Shown: positions 43,356 through 52,839, counted from the first letter of the stretch. The stretch is DNA of 64,000 nucleotides from Arthrobacter sp. PAMC25564 (GCF_004798705.1 NZ_CP039290.1:4030001-4094000); one strand, 5' to 3'. A program made the numbers and translations. The notes: generated by a model not told the origin, from the sequence alone.

Positions 43356-45265
43356 AGCCCGGGCACGGCTTCTTCGGCCACTGCCGTGGCTTCGGCGAAC
43401 TGCGTCCGGTAGAGCTCCGCGTAGCGGCCGTCGGCGGCAAGGAGACCGGTATGGGTGCCCCGCTCCACGATGGAGCCGTTCTCCACCACCAGGATCACAT
43501 CGGCCGCGCGGATCGTAGAGAGCCGGTGGGCAATCACGACGGCGGTGCGCCCCTCGAGCGCGGCGCCCAGAGCCTCCTGTACCGCGGCCTCGTTGGTGGA
43601 ATCCAGGGCGGCCGTAGCCTCGTCCAGGATCACCACCCTCGGCTGGGCGATGAGCAGCCGAGCGATGGTCAGGCGCTGGCGTTCGCCGCCGGAGAGGCGG
43701 TAGCCGCGCTCCCCCACCACGGTGTCCAGGCCGTCCGGCAGCGACCGGACCATCTCCTCGAGCCGGGCCTGGCGCACCACGTCCCACATCTGGTCTAAGG
43801 TGGCGTCGGGCCGGGCCAGGCGCAGGTTGGAGGCGATGCTTTCGTGGAACAGGTGCCCGTCCTGCGTCACCATGCCCAGGGTCTCACGCATGGAGTCGAA
43901 GGTGAGGTCGCGGACGTCCACGCCGGTGCCGGGTGCCGTGCCGCCGAAACGGACGGCGCCGGAATCGACGTCGTACAGCCGCGCCAGCAGCTGCGCGATG
44001 GTGGACTTGCCGGCACCCGAGGAGCCCACGAGTGCCACGGTCTGGCCGGGTTCCACCCGGAAGCTGATGCCGTGCAGTACTTCTTCGCCGCCGCGGGTGT
44101 CCAGCGTGGACACGTCCTCCAACGAGGCCAGCGAGACCTTGTCCGCCGAGGGGTAGGCGAAGCGGACGTCGTCGAACTCCACGGACAGCGGACCGGTCGG
44201 CGACGCCACGGCGTCGGGCTTCTGCTGGATGAGGGGCTTGAGGTCCAGGATCTCGAAGACCCGCTCGAAGCTGACCAGGGCACTCATGATCTCCACCCGG
44301 GCATTGGAGAGCGCCGTCAGCGGTGCGTAAAGGCGGGTGAGGAGCAGCGCCAGCACAACGACGTCGCCCGCGGCCAGCTGCCCCTGCAGCGCCAGGAAGC
44401 CGCCCAGGCCGTAGACCAGGGCGAGGGCCAGCGCCGAGACGAGCGTCAGGGCCGTGACGAAGGTGAACTGCAGCATCGCCGTGCGCACGCCGATGTCACG
44501 TACCCGGCCGGCCCGAAGGGCGAACTCCCGGGATTCCTCATCCGGGCGGCCAAAGAGCTTCACCAGGGTGGCACCGGGCGCGGAGAACCGCTCCGTCATC
44601 TGGGTGCCCATGGCGGCATTATGCCCCGCGGCTTCGCGGCGGAGATCGGCCAGCTTGGAGCCCATCCGGCGGGCCGGAATCAGGAAGATCGGCAGCAGGA
44701 CCATGGCCAGCACGGTGACGAGCCAGGATTTATTCAGCATCACCGCGAGCGTCAGGGCCAGGGCCACGACGTTGCTGACGACGCCGGACAGCGTTCCGGC
44801 GAAGGCCGACTGTGCGCCGATGACATCGTTGTTCAGCCGGCTCACGAGTGCTCCGGTCCGTGTGCGGGTGAAGAAGGCGATCGGCATCTTCTGCACGTGG
44901 TCGAACACCTTGGTGCGCAGGTCCACGATCACGCCCTCGCCGATCGTGGAGGACAGCCAGCGGGTGACGAGGCCGATCCCGGCCTCGGCAACCGCCACGA
45001 TGGCGATCAGCACCGCCAGCCAGACCACCACGCCGGTGCCCGCGCCGGCGATAATCGCATCAACCACCTGGCCGGCGAGGACGGGGGTGGCCACGGCCAG
45101 CACGGCCATCACAATGGACAGCAGCACGAAGGCGATCAGCCGGCGCCGGTGCGGTCGCGCGAAGCTGAAGACGCGTTTGAGTGTCTCCTTCGAGAACGGC
45201 TTGGAGCCGCTCGAGGCGCGCGTGATGTTGTAGAGGGAGCTCCAGGCTACCCGGTCCATGCTCAT
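43352..45265 (-). CDS. ABC exporter with fused membrane and ATPase domains (MsbA/LmrA type)
   Basis: The 637-aa product has six TM helices in residues about 30-310 followed by an ABC domain with GSSGAGKSTIAQLLARLYD (Walker A), LSGGERQRLTIARLL (signature), VVILDEATAALDS (Walker B) and AHRLSTIRAAD (H-loop). It would form a homodimer exporting drugs, lipids or peptides. It overlaps the ABC-F gene by 4 nt, so the two share an operon. A link to antibiotic or translation-stress resistance is plausible. Confidence 0.95.
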   Translation of the reverse strand: MSMDRVAWSSLYNITRASSGSKPFSKETLKRVFSFARPHRRRLIAFVLLSIVMAVLAVATPVLAGQVVDAIIAGAGTGVVVWLAVLIAIVAVAEAGIGLVTRWLSSTIGEGVIVDLRTKVFDHVQKMPIAFFTRTRTGALVSRLNNDVIGAQSAFAGTLSGVVSNVVALALTLAVMLNKSWLVTVLAMVLLPIFLIPARRMGSKLADLRREAAGHNAAMGTQMTERFSAPGATLVKLFGRPDEESREFALRAGRVRDIGVRTAMLQFTFVTALTLVSALALALVYGLGGFLALQGQLAAGDVVVLALLLTRLYAPLTALSNARVEIMSALVSFERVFEILDLKPLIQQKPDAVASPTGPLSVEFDDVRFAYPSADKVSLASLEDVSTLDTRGGEEVLHGISFRVEPGQTVALVGSSGAGKSTIAQLLARLYDVDSGAVRFGGTAPGTGVDVRDLTFDSMRETLGMVTQDGHLFHESIASNLRLARPDATLDQMWDVVRQARLEEMVRSLPDGLDTVVGERGYRLSGGERQRLTIARLLIAQPRVVILDEATAALDSTNEAAVQEALGAALEGRTAVVIAHRLSTIRAADVILVVENGSIVERGTHTGLLAADGRYAELYRTQFAEATAVAEEAVPGL

Positions 45266-46932
45266 TTTGTGGTGCCTTTCGGGGCGGTATGGCCCAGCAT
45301 TTCGGTGACGACGCCGTTGTCCACGTTCCAGCGCGCGTCAAGGCGCACATTTTCCAGCAGCCGGCGGTCATGCGTGACCAGGAGCAGCGCGCCGTCGTAG
45401 CTTTCGAGGGCTTCCTCAAGCTGCTCGATGGCGGGCAGGTCAAGGTGGTTGGTGGGTTCGTCCAGGACCAGCAGGTTCACGCCGCGCGCCTGCAGCAGCG
45501 CCAGTGCCGCCCTGGTCCGCTCCCCCGGCGACAGGGAATCCACCGGGCGCCCGGTATGGTCCGCTTTGAGGCCGAACTTGGCCAGCAGGGTGCGGACTTC
45601 AGCCGCGGTCAGGTCCGTCAGGACGGCCTCAACGGCGTCGCCAAGCAACAGCCCGCCGGCGAGCAGCCCGCGCGCCTGGTCGATCTCGCCGATGGCGACA
45701 GAGGCGCCCATCGATGCGTCGCCGGAGTCAGGCTGCCGGCCGCCGAGCAGGAGTCGGAGGAGGGTGGACTTGCCGGCGCCGTTGGGGCCGGTGATGCCGA
45801 TCCGCTCGCCCGCGTTCAGCTGCAGGTTCACCGGTCCCAGTGTGAAGCCGCCCTGGTGCACGACAGCGTCCCGGAGGGTGGCCACGACGGCGCTGGAACG
45901 CGGCGCCGCGCCGATGCTGAACTGAAGTTGCCATTCCTTGCGGGGCTCTTCCACCACGTCGAGGCGCGCAATCCGGGATTCCATCTGGCGGACCTTCTGG
46001 GCCTGCTTTTCGGAGGACTCGGTGCTGGCCGCCCGCCGGATCTTGTCATTGTCCGGGCTCTTCTTCATGGCATTCCGGACGCCCTGCGAGCTCCACTCGC
46101 GCTGGGTCCGGGCGCGGGAGACCAGGTCAGCCTTGGTCGAAGCGAATTCCTCGAAACGCTCACGGGCGTGGCGGCGGCCGACGGCGCGTTCCTCCAGGAA
46201 GGCCTCGTAGCCGCCGTCGTAGACCGCGACCGAATTCTGGGCGAGGTCCAGTTCCACCACGGTGGTGACGCAGCGTGCCAGGAACTCGCGGTCGTGCGAG
46301 ACCAGCACGACGCCGCCGCGCAGGCCCTGGACGAAGCCCTCAAGCTTGGCGAGGCCGCTCAGGTCCAGGTCATTGGTGGGTTCGTCCAGCAGGACGATAT
46401 CGAAGCGGCTCAGCAGCAGGGCCGCGAGCGCCACCCTGGCGGCCTGGCCGCCGGAGAGCCCGGTCATCTCCGCGTCCGGGCCCACCTCGAGTCCGAGGTC
46501 GGCCAGGACCGGGGGGATCCGTTCCTCCAAATCCGCGGCACCGGATGCCATCCAGCGGTCAAACGCCAGCGAGTAGGCGTCGTCGGAGCCGGGAGCGCCC
46601 AGGCCCAGGGCCTCGGCCGTGGACTCCATGGCAACGGTGGCCTGGGCGCAGCCGGTGCGCCGCGCAATGTAGCCGGCCACCGTCTCACCGGTGATCCGCT
46701 CGTGTTCCTGCGGCAGCCAGCCCACGAAGGCGTCTGCCGGCGCGAGGCTGACCGTTCCCTCCTGCGGTTTGTCGACGCCCGCCATGAGCCGGAGCAGGGT
46801 GGATTTACCCGCGCCGTTGGCACCCACGACGCCGACAACATCGCCGGGAGCGACGGTCAGGGAGAGTTTGGAGAAAAGTGTGCGGTGATCGTGACCACCG
46901 GCAAGGTCTTTGGCAACAAGTGTTGCAGTCAT
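45262..46932 (-). CDS. ABC-F family ATPase (ribosome-associated, possible antibiotic resistance)
   Basis: The 556-aa product has two ABC domains without membrane segments: Walker [17 protein letters not shown] and [16 protein letters not shown], signatures LSGGQAARVALAALL and LSPGERTRAALALL, and Walker B LLDEPTNDLDL and LVLDEPTNHLDL. The interdomain linker (about residues 240-310) is charged and Arg/Lys rich. ABC-F proteins relieve stalled or drug-bound ribosomes. The ATG is coupled (TAATG) to a leader ORF with a stable hairpin, which suggests translation-dependent induction. It is followed by the ABC exporter gene. Confidence 0.93.
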   Translation of the reverse strand: MTATLVAKDLAGGHDHRTLFSKLSLTVAPGDVVGVVGANGAGKSTLLRLMAGVDKPQEGTVSLAPADAFVGWLPQEHERITGETVAGYIARRTGCAQATVAMESTAEALGLGAPGSDDAYSLAFDRWMASGAADLEERIPPVLADLGLEVGPDAEMTGLSGGQAARVALAALLLSRFDIVLLDEPTNDLDLSGLAKLEGFVQGLRGGVVLVSHDREFLARCVTTVVELDLAQNSVAVYDGGYEAFLEERAVGRRHARERFEEFASTKADLVSRARTQREWSSQGVRNAMKKSPDNDKIRRAASTESSEKQAQKVRQMESRIARLDVVEEPRKEWQLQFSIGAAPRSSAVVATLRDAVVHQGGFTLGPVNLQLNAGERIGITGPNGAGKSTLLRLLLGGRQPDSGDASMGASVAIGEIDQARGLLAGGLLLGDAVEAVLTDLTAAEVRTLLAKFGLKADHTGRPVDSLSPGERTRAALALLQARGVNLLVLDEPTNHLDLPAIEQLEEALESYDGALLLVTHDRRLLENVRLDARWNVDNGVVTEMLGHTAPKGTTK

Positions 46933-47063
46933 TAGTCAATCCTCTCACCACGGCCCAAAACGGGCAGCCCTGACCAGCCCTCCCAACGGGCCGAAGATCC
47001 CCGGGCATGAAAGAACCCGCCGGTCCGGACTTGGGGGGTGTACGGACCAGCGGGTTCGAGCAT
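46932..47063 (-). CDS. possible leader ORF (43 aa) ahead of the ABC-F gene
   Basis: An ATG at 47063 opens a 44-codon frame whose TAA overlaps the ABC-F ATG as TAATG. It begins MLEPAGPYTPQVRTGG and covers the whole hairpin at 47013-47057. TATGCT lies just upstream of its ATG, close enough that the transcript could be nearly leaderless. No Shine-Dalgarno is seen. Translation is unproven. Confidence 0.45.
   Translation of the reverse strand: MLEPAGPYTPQVRTGGFFHARGSSARWEGWSGLPVLGRGERID
47013..47057 (-). promoter_or_regulatory. attenuator-like hairpin in the ABC-F leader
   Basis: Arms GAACCCGC-C-GGTCCG and CGGACC-A-GCGGGTTC pair over 14 of 15 positions with a 15-nt loop. On the minus strand it ends GGGTTCTTTC, a weak T-rich tail, 81 nt before the ABC-F start. 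Confidence 0.55.
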
Positions 47064-47169
47064 TTAGCATAGTTGAATCAGACCTCAACGTAAAATCGCT
47101 GCGCCGGGAATCGCTGCACGTCCGCGCGCCGGAAACCGCTGCCCCCAACGTCCCAGCAGGAAACCGTAG

Positions 47170-47916
47170 ATGCCGTTACCCGCCAAGGCATTCCAACTCT
47201 GGCTCCATGGAGTCGCTCCGGATGCGAGCACGGCCGACATCTGCAGGATCTCCGGCATCAAGCGGACCACCCTGGCGCAGCAACTGGTGCGCGGCAAGGT
47301 CGCGGAGACCACCCTCGTGAGCATCAGCCGTGCCCTGCACCGTAACCCCTTGGCGGATCTGGCTTCGTTCGAGAGCTACGCGGGGCTGGCCGGGAAGCCC
47401 CGGCTGCCGACCCCGGCGGAACTTGTCAGCCAGATTGCCACCATGGATCTGCTGCGCGCGGTGATTTCCCGCTCATCCCCGGCGTACGGCGGCTACGGGG
47501 ACGAAGGCAGTTCGTTGACGCCGGCACTCGGTCCCACCCCTCACGCCACCTCGGTCCGGAACTGGGTGGACGCGATCGACGACGGCGAACTGCGGCACCG
47601 GGTATCGGCCGCAACCGGAGTCGCGCCACAGAACTATTCGGCACAGCTGACGGCCAACCGGCTGTCCCCGGAGCTCGCGGTCGCGACGGCCCGCGCTGCT
47701 GGCGTAGGATTCACGGGCGGTCTCGTCGCGACCGGATTAATTACCGAGGCTGAAGCGGGCTGGCCGCCAGAGGCCAGGCAGACGGCCCTCGATGCCTTAT
47801 CCGATGGTGAGCTCACGGCCCTTGCGGGCGAGCGCCTGCAAACCCTTGGCAAGACGCTCCGCCGCCAGGAGCACGAACAAGCACAAACAGAAAAGATTTG
47901 GGAGAACCTCGGATGA
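47170..47916 (+). CDS. helix-turn-helix protein with two repeated DNA-binding-like segments
   Basis: The 248-aa product has an N-terminal HTH-like segment (residues about 18-55, ADICRISGIKRTTLAQQLV and TLVSISRALHRNP) and a second similar segment near 140-180 (VSAATGVAPQNYSAQL, SPELAVATARAAG). The C-terminus is a charged coiled-coil-like helix (LGKTLRRQEHEQAQTEK). AGGA precedes the ATG. It overlaps the next membrane-protein gene by 4 nt. A regulator coupled to a multi-TM protein is a recurring actinobacterial pairing. The target is unknown. Confidence 0.75.
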   Translation: MPLPAKAFQLWLHGVAPDASTADICRISGIKRTTLAQQLVRGKVAETTLVSISRALHRNPLADLASFESYAGLAGKPRLPTPAELVSQIATMDLLRAVISRSSPAYGGYGDEGSSLTPALGPTPHATSVRNWVDAIDDGELRHRVSAATGVAPQNYSAQLTANRLSPELAVATARAAGVGFTGGLVATGLITEAEAGWPPEARQTALDALSDGELTALAGERLQTLGKTLRRQEHEQAQTEKIWENLG

Positions 47917-48677
47917 TCGCGATCCTGCAGTGGACCACATTGGCAGCGTGCGGCATCGTCGCACTCGCCCGCATTCCCAGCGCATTGCGGGGACAGAACC
48001 CGTCCATCTTCGGAATCTTCGCGCTGTCCACCTTCGCCGTCCTTCTCAGCATCGAGGAACCATACATGGCGATCGATGCGTGGCTGGGCTCCAACAACTA
48101 CACCAACCTGATTCTGCGGTTCCTGGCTTACGGCACAATCCTGATGGCGGGATACCGGATCGCGAGGGCCTTTGATGCTCCCAAGAGCATCGGCGCCATA
48201 GTCGGCCCTGCCGGTCTCGGAGTGCTCCTCATGATCGCCGTCGCCACCGTGACACTCTTTCTGCTGGCCGACACCACCGGATCCGTCACCGGACTCACTA
48301 CGTTGCCAAATCGAAGCCCGCGGAATGCAGACTTGATCGAGCTCTACGCGGCTGCTGGCCGCCTCTACCCGTCGTATGTTGCCGCTTGCATCCTTCCCGC
48401 CACTATTCACGCCGCCGGAAAGAAATTGCCGATGGCAATTCGTGTCGGAGCGCTGCTGTTGACCGGGGCTTTCGCCGGGATGGTGCTTGGCTCGTTCGCC
48501 CCGCTGATTCCGCAACCTCTCGCTTTCTTGAAGTACTTCATCAGCTACATCCCGATCCTTTTCCTTGCTGTGGGACTCGCACTCGTCTGGATCTCCAGCC
48601 TCGTGGCCCAACGCAAATCGAAGAAGAAACCGGGTTATACCGAACTGTCACAAACGGAGCATTCACAAAATCATTAG
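47913..48677 (+). CDS. multi-TM membrane protein, MAB_1171c-like, copy 1
   Basis: The ATG overlaps the HTH gene stop (ATGA), giving 254 aa. About seven hydrophobic helices are visible. The conserved N-terminal half (LQWTTLAACGIVALARIP and YTNLILRFLAYGTILMAGYR) matches the protein encoded at 48884. The layout resembles the MAB_1171c putative-transporter family that is often paired with HTH and ImmA-like proteins in actinobacteria. That relation is by eye. The cytosolic tail is polar (QRKSKKKPGYTELSQ). Third positions here are less GC-rich than in the neighbours. Confidence 0.75.
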   Translation: MIAILQWTTLAACGIVALARIPSALRGQNPSIFGIFALSTFAVLLSIEEPYMAIDAWLGSNNYTNLILRFLAYGTILMAGYRIARAFDAPKSIGAIVGPAGLGVLLMIAVATVTLFLLADTTGSVTGLTTLPNRSPRNADLIELYAAAGRLYPSYVAACILPATIHAAGKKLPMAIRVGALLLTGAFAGMVLGSFAPLIPQPLAFLKYFISYIPILFLAVGLALVWISSLVAQRKSKKKPGYTELSQTEHSQNH

Positions 48678-48776
48678 ATTGTGAGAGAATCATGAATGTG
48701 TGAAAGCGGCAATCGCTTCGTGAACGGAATTCACCCGTGCGAAGCCGAGGCAGCCGCCCAAACGCCATTGGGGGGA

Positions 48777-48812
48777 TGAGTGGTAGCGGTCCGGAAGGGC
48801 CGCTCCCACTCA
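48777..48812 (+). terminator. hairpin terminator after the first membrane-protein gene
   Basis: TGAGTGG...CCACTCA enclosing an eight-pair AGCGGTCC stem with a GGAA loop is followed a few bases on by TGTTT. It separates the two paralogous genes. Confidence 0.65.
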
Positions 48813-48883
48813 GCCTGTTTAAGGGCACTTTCCCCGGCCCTGTCGCCGGCACGGCGTACTGCCCGATGTGAGACAATCCGGCC

Positions 48884-49672
48884 ATGGCGAGCCTTGGATG
48901 GACCACGCTGGTAGTATGTGCCATGGCTCTGCTCGTCCGCGTTCCGGACGCCATCCGGGGGCGGAACAGGACCGTTTTCGGAATATTGCTTCTGGCCACC
49001 GTGTGCAGCCTGCTCAGCATCTCCGGCCCCTACGAAGCCCTAGACCGCCAGCTTGGGGGCTGGAACCTCACCAATCTCATCCTGCGGTTCCTCGTGTTCG
49101 CAACAATGTTATTGGTCGGCCGGCGGGTCGCCAAGGGACTCACTTCGGTGCGAGGCGCCCGCTTGATCGCCGGCACCACGGGCCGGTGGGCGCTCGGACT
49201 CAGCGGCCTGGCCGTAGCAGGGATCTTCCTCATGATGGATACCCGCGGGTCATCGGCGGGGCTGCTGGACATCGCTGACCGTGGAGGACGGAGTGCCGTC
49301 CTCGCCCCATATTATGCCGCCGCGGGTCGCAGCTATCCGGCGTTCGTCTCGCTCGTCCTGTTGCCCTCCTTGCTCGCCACGGCCCGGAGCCGGCTGCCCC
49401 GGCTGGTCCGCGCCGGGGCCCTCCTGATGGCCATCGGCGCCCTTTGCGCTGCCCTGAGCCTGCCGGCTTCCCTGAGCCTGCCGGCTGACTGGGATCTTGC
49501 CCAGCATGTCCTCAATTACGCAGCAGTCCTGGGCTATGTCCTGGGCCTCGTCCTGTTCTGGTTTTCGGGGCTGATCGCCCAGGCACCCGGCAGCTTAACC
49601 GCAACACCGCGCCGGCAGGCACTGCAAAGGAAAGTACTGCAAAGGAAAGTACTGCACAGGCACGGCCGATGA
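48884..49672 (+). CDS. multi-TM membrane protein, MAB_1171c-like, copy 2
   Basis: The 262-aa product is a clear paralog of the gene at 47913: LGWTTLVVCAMALLVRVPDA and LTNLILRFLVFATMLLVGRR align without gaps. About seven TM helices are seen. It has its own upstream region after a terminator-like hairpin. The coding sequence contains two small in-frame duplications (LSLPASLSLPAD and KVLQRKVLHR), suggesting recent slippage. It has no HTH partner of its own. Function unknown. Confidence 0.75.
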   Translation: MASLGWTTLVVCAMALLVRVPDAIRGRNRTVFGILLLATVCSLLSISGPYEALDRQLGGWNLTNLILRFLVFATMLLVGRRVAKGLTSVRGARLIAGTTGRWALGLSGLAVAGIFLMMDTRGSSAGLLDIADRGGRSAVLAPYYAAAGRSYPAFVSLVLLPSLLATARSRLPRLVRAGALLMAIGALCAALSLPASLSLPADWDLAQHVLNYAAVLGYVLGLVLFWFSGLIAQAPGSLTATPRRQALQRKVLQRKVLHRHGR

Positions 49673-49712
49673 GGCTGCCCGGACCGGCTGGCTTCCCCGC
49701 GCCCAGCTGCCC

Positions 49713-52700
49713 TCAGCGCGCAAATCTCAAGGTCACCAGCTGGAACGGCCGAAGCGACAGCTCCGCAGTACCGGGACCGGCCACCACCCCCGGGGCAGCA
49801 ACCTCGCGCTCCAAAAGATCCACGGTCTGAACACGGGTGACGTCGAAGTTGGCCTTCACCTGTCCCACGGACCGTTCCCCCAGCGATTCGTAGACCCGCA
49901 CGATCACGTCGCCTGAGCCGTCCTCCGCGAGCTTGACCGCCTCGATGACGAGGGCGGTGTTGGAGACCGTGAACAACGGTTGGAGACCCTTGGCGCCCTT
50001 GACCACGCGCGGCGCCAGGTTGGTGCGGTAGCCCTCCTCGACGGCGTCGGCGATGCTGGCGCCGGGCCGGATGGTCACGGTCAGCTCATGGCGCCCGCGG
50101 TCCGCCCGGGGGTCCGGAAACCTGGACGCCCGCAGGAGTGAGACGCGCACCGTCGTCGTCGTCCCGCCGTCAGCCTCCCGGATATTTCGGGTGACGTCGT
50201 GGCCGTAGCTGGAGGCGTTGGAGACCGCCACCCCGTAGCCTGGCTCGGCGACGTGGATCCAGCGGTGCGCACAGATCTCGAACTTCGCCGCTTCCCAGGA
50301 GGTGTTGACGTGGGTGGGGCGGAACACGTGCCCGAACTGGGTTTCCGAGGCCGAGCGGTCCGCCCTGACGTCGAGCGCGAAGCCGAGCTTGAGCAGTTTC
50401 TGGCTTTCCTGCCAATCCACCGCCGTGCAAATCGACAGCGAAGGGGCTCCCGGCTCCAGCAAGATCCGCTGCGTCACCGCCGAGGAGCCGGCCATCCGCT
50501 CCACCACGACGACGGCCGGGCCGTCCGCCCGGTGGCCCCGCTCCAGTGTCACCGAGCGCGCTTCGGTCAGTTGGACGACGTTCCGGCGGTAGAACGCGTC
50601 GATGTCCCACGCGTCCCATTCGTTCGGCGTGTCCCGGTGCAGCTCCAGGAGGTTCCCGGAGTGACCGGGCGCAATGGCCTCGCGCCCGCTGGCGTAATCC
50701 CTGAGCGACGCCAGCAGTCCGTTCGCATCCACCACCGCCCGGATGATGCCGTTGTCCAGGACGTAGCCGCCCTGGGACTCCGTGACGGACACCGGATCTC
50801 CGCGCCGGTCCGGCTCGGCCGCGGCCAGCGCGGGAACACCCTGACGCTCGTGCGGAGCGGCGTTGAGCAGGAAGTCCCGCTCCCCTGCGCCCAGGCCCGC
50901 GGCGGCAGCGTCCGCGATAATCGATTCGAGCGCGGTTCCGACGGCGGCATAGTTCCGCTCGGCGTCCTGGTGGACCCAGGCGATGGCACTGCCCGGAAGG
51001 ATGTCATGGAACTGCTGCAGCAGCACGAGCCGCCACAGCCTCTTGAGCTCCGCTGCCGGGTAGCTGTAACCGGCACGCACCGCCGCCGTGGCGCACCACA
51101 GCTCCGCTTCCCGGAGCAGGTGCTCGCTGCGCCGGTTCCCCAGCTTGGTCCGGGCCTGGCTGGTGTAGGTGCCCCGGTGCAGTTCGAGGTACAGCTCTCC
51201 CGCCCAGACCGGCGGGGACTCGTATTCCGCCTGGGCCCGGGCAAAGAACGTTCCGGCAGTGCCGGTCTGCACCCTCGGGGAACCCTCGAGGTCCGCGGTG
51301 CGCCGGGCGGCCGCCAGCATCTCCCGCGTGGGGCCGCCGCCGCCGTCGCCGTAGCCGAACGGAAGCAGGGAGATCGTTCCCCGGCCGTGGTCCCGGTAGT
51401 TCCGTTCCGCATGGGCCAGTTCCCGGCCGCTGAGCTCTGAGCTGTAGCTGTCCACCGGCGGGAAGTGGGTGAACAGCCGGGTGCCGTCGATGCCCTCCCA
51501 GTTGAAGGTGTGATGCGGCATCCTGTTGACCTGGTTCCAGGAGATCTTCTGGGTCAGGAACCATTGGCTGCCCGCGGCCTTAACGATTTGCGGCAGCGCC
51601 GCCGAGTACCCGAAGGTGTCGGGGAGCCATGCTTCCTGGCAGTCGATGCCGAACTCGGCCAGGAAGAAGCTCTTGCCTTCGAGGAACTGGCGGGCCATGG
51701 CTTCGCCACCGGGCATGTTGGAGTCCGCCTCGACCCACATGCCCCCCACGGGGACAAACTGGCCGGTCTTGACCTTCTCCCGGATGCGGCCGAACAGCTC
51801 CGGGTACGATTCCTTGATCCAGGCGAACTGCTGGGCGCTGGAGCAGGAGAATACGAACCCCGGGTGCTCATCCATCAGCGCGACAACATTGGAAAACGTC
51901 CTGGCGCACTTGCGGATGGTCTCCCGCACCGGCCACAGCCAGGCGGAGTCGATGTGCGCGTGCCCCGTGGCCAGCAGTTGGTGGGCCGAGGCATAGGCAG
52001 GCCGTGCCAGGACGGCGGCCAGGGCCTCACGGCCCGCGGCTGCCGTTCCGGGGACGTCTTCTGGGTCCAGGATGTCCAGCATCCGTTCGAGCGCACGCAG
52101 GATCTCGTGGCGCCGGGGCAGGTCCATGGGCAGTTCGTGCATAAGCCCGCTGAGCGTCCAGATGTCCTGCTGCAGCTCCCACACGGTCCGGTTGAGCTCT
52201 GCAATGACGATCTGCCCGAGGCGGTATTTCGGTTCGCTCCCCGAGGTCGCCTTGTCGCCGTACGGCGTTGCCGCGAAGGTCCAGCCCTGGGACAAGTCGG
52301 GGTTCGCCGCCGCCTCGACGTAGAAGTCAACGGATTTTCCGCCGCCCAGGAGCTTCAGCGGGACATGCTGGTTCCGCGGGGAGATGGCTTTGACGACGGT
52401 CCCGTCCGGCCGCCAGGCGGTGCCTTCGCACTGGAACCCGGGCAGATCGGCACTGAAGCCCAGATCCACCAGGATTTCCACTGCGGTCCCCGGAGCCGTC
52501 CCCCACGAGTCCGGCACATCCCCCTGCAGCCGCAGCCACTTGGTGCTCCAGGGCGGGCCCCAGGCCGCTCCGTGCTCCTGCGGGGTGAACTCCTGCCGGA
52601 GGGCCTCCGTCACCGGGACCGGCTCACCAGGCACATCCCAGCTGTCCAGCGTCAGCCGGACGCTGCGCGGATACACCGCCGGAACGATCCGTTCGCGCAC

Positions 52701-52745
52701 GAAGCGGTCCAGCCGGACTTCCGTGAGGCGGCGGTCGTCATGCAA
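49713..52745 (-). CDS. GH38 alpha-mannosidase
   Basis: The 1010-aa product has the GH38 catalytic domain starting around residue 255 with zinc-binding GHAHIDSAWLWPVRE, the catalytic aspartate region EAWLPDTFGYSAALPQIV and QKISWNQVNRMPHHTFNW, followed by middle-helical and C-terminal beta-sandwich domains. It has no signal peptide, so it acts in the cytoplasm on imported mannosides. Length is normal for actinobacterial GH38. It follows fdhD on the same strand with a 94-nt gap and is probably a separate transcript. Confidence 0.95.
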   Translation of the reverse strand: MHDDRRLTEVRLDRFVRERIVPAVYPRSVRLTLDSWDVPGEPVPVTEALRQEFTPQEHGAAWGPPWSTKWLRLQGDVPDSWGTAPGTAVEILVDLGFSADLPGFQCEGTAWRPDGTVVKAISPRNQHVPLKLLGGGKSVDFYVEAAANPDLSQGWTFAATPYGDKATSGSEPKYRLGQIVIAELNRTVWELQQDIWTLSGLMHELPMDLPRRHEILRALERMLDILDPEDVPGTAAAGREALAAVLARPAYASAHQLLATGHAHIDSAWLWPVRETIRKCARTFSNVVALMDEHPGFVFSCSSAQQFAWIKESYPELFGRIREKVKTGQFVPVGGMWVEADSNMPGGEAMARQFLEGKSFFLAEFGIDCQEAWLPDTFGYSAALPQIVKAAGSQWFLTQKISWNQVNRMPHHTFNWEGIDGTRLFTHFPPVDSYSSELSGRELAHAERNYRDHGRGTISLLPFGYGDGGGGPTREMLAAARRTADLEGSPRVQTGTAGTFFARAQAEYESPPVWAGELYLELHRGTYTSQARTKLGNRRSEHLLREAELWCATAAVRAGYSYPAAELKRLWRLVLLQQFHDILPGSAIAWVHQDAERNYAAVGTALESIIADAAAAGLGAGERDFLLNAAPHERQGVPALAAAEPDRRGDPVSVTESQGGYVLDNGIIRAVVDANGLLASLRDYASGREAIAPGHSGNLLELHRDTPNEWDAWDIDAFYRRNVVQLTEARSVTLERGHRADGPAVVVVERMAGSSAVTQRILLEPGAPSLSICTAVDWQESQKLLKLGFALDVRADRSASETQFGHVFRPTHVNTSWEAAKFEICAHRWIHVAEPGYGVAVSNASSYGHDVTRNIREADGGTTTTVRVSLLRASRFPDPRADRGRHELTVTIRPGASIADAVEEGYRTNLAPRVVKGAKGLQPLFTVSNTALVIEAVKLAEDGSGDVIVRVYESLGERSVGQVKANFDVTRVQTVDLLEREVAAPGVVAGPGTAELSLRPFQLVTLRFAR

Positions 52746-52839
52746 TGTGATCCTCGTTAGCGCCGGGGACGAAGCTGTAACTCATCCATTCGATGGCTAA
52801 AACTTACTTCCCGGCGGCTCCTTTGGCCAAGGCCTTCCG

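Noticed and set aside
47634..48611. 325-codon open frame on the minus strand across the HTH and membrane genes
   Set aside because: It has no ribosome binding site or domain and overlaps two coupled genes with hydrophobic helices in the right places.
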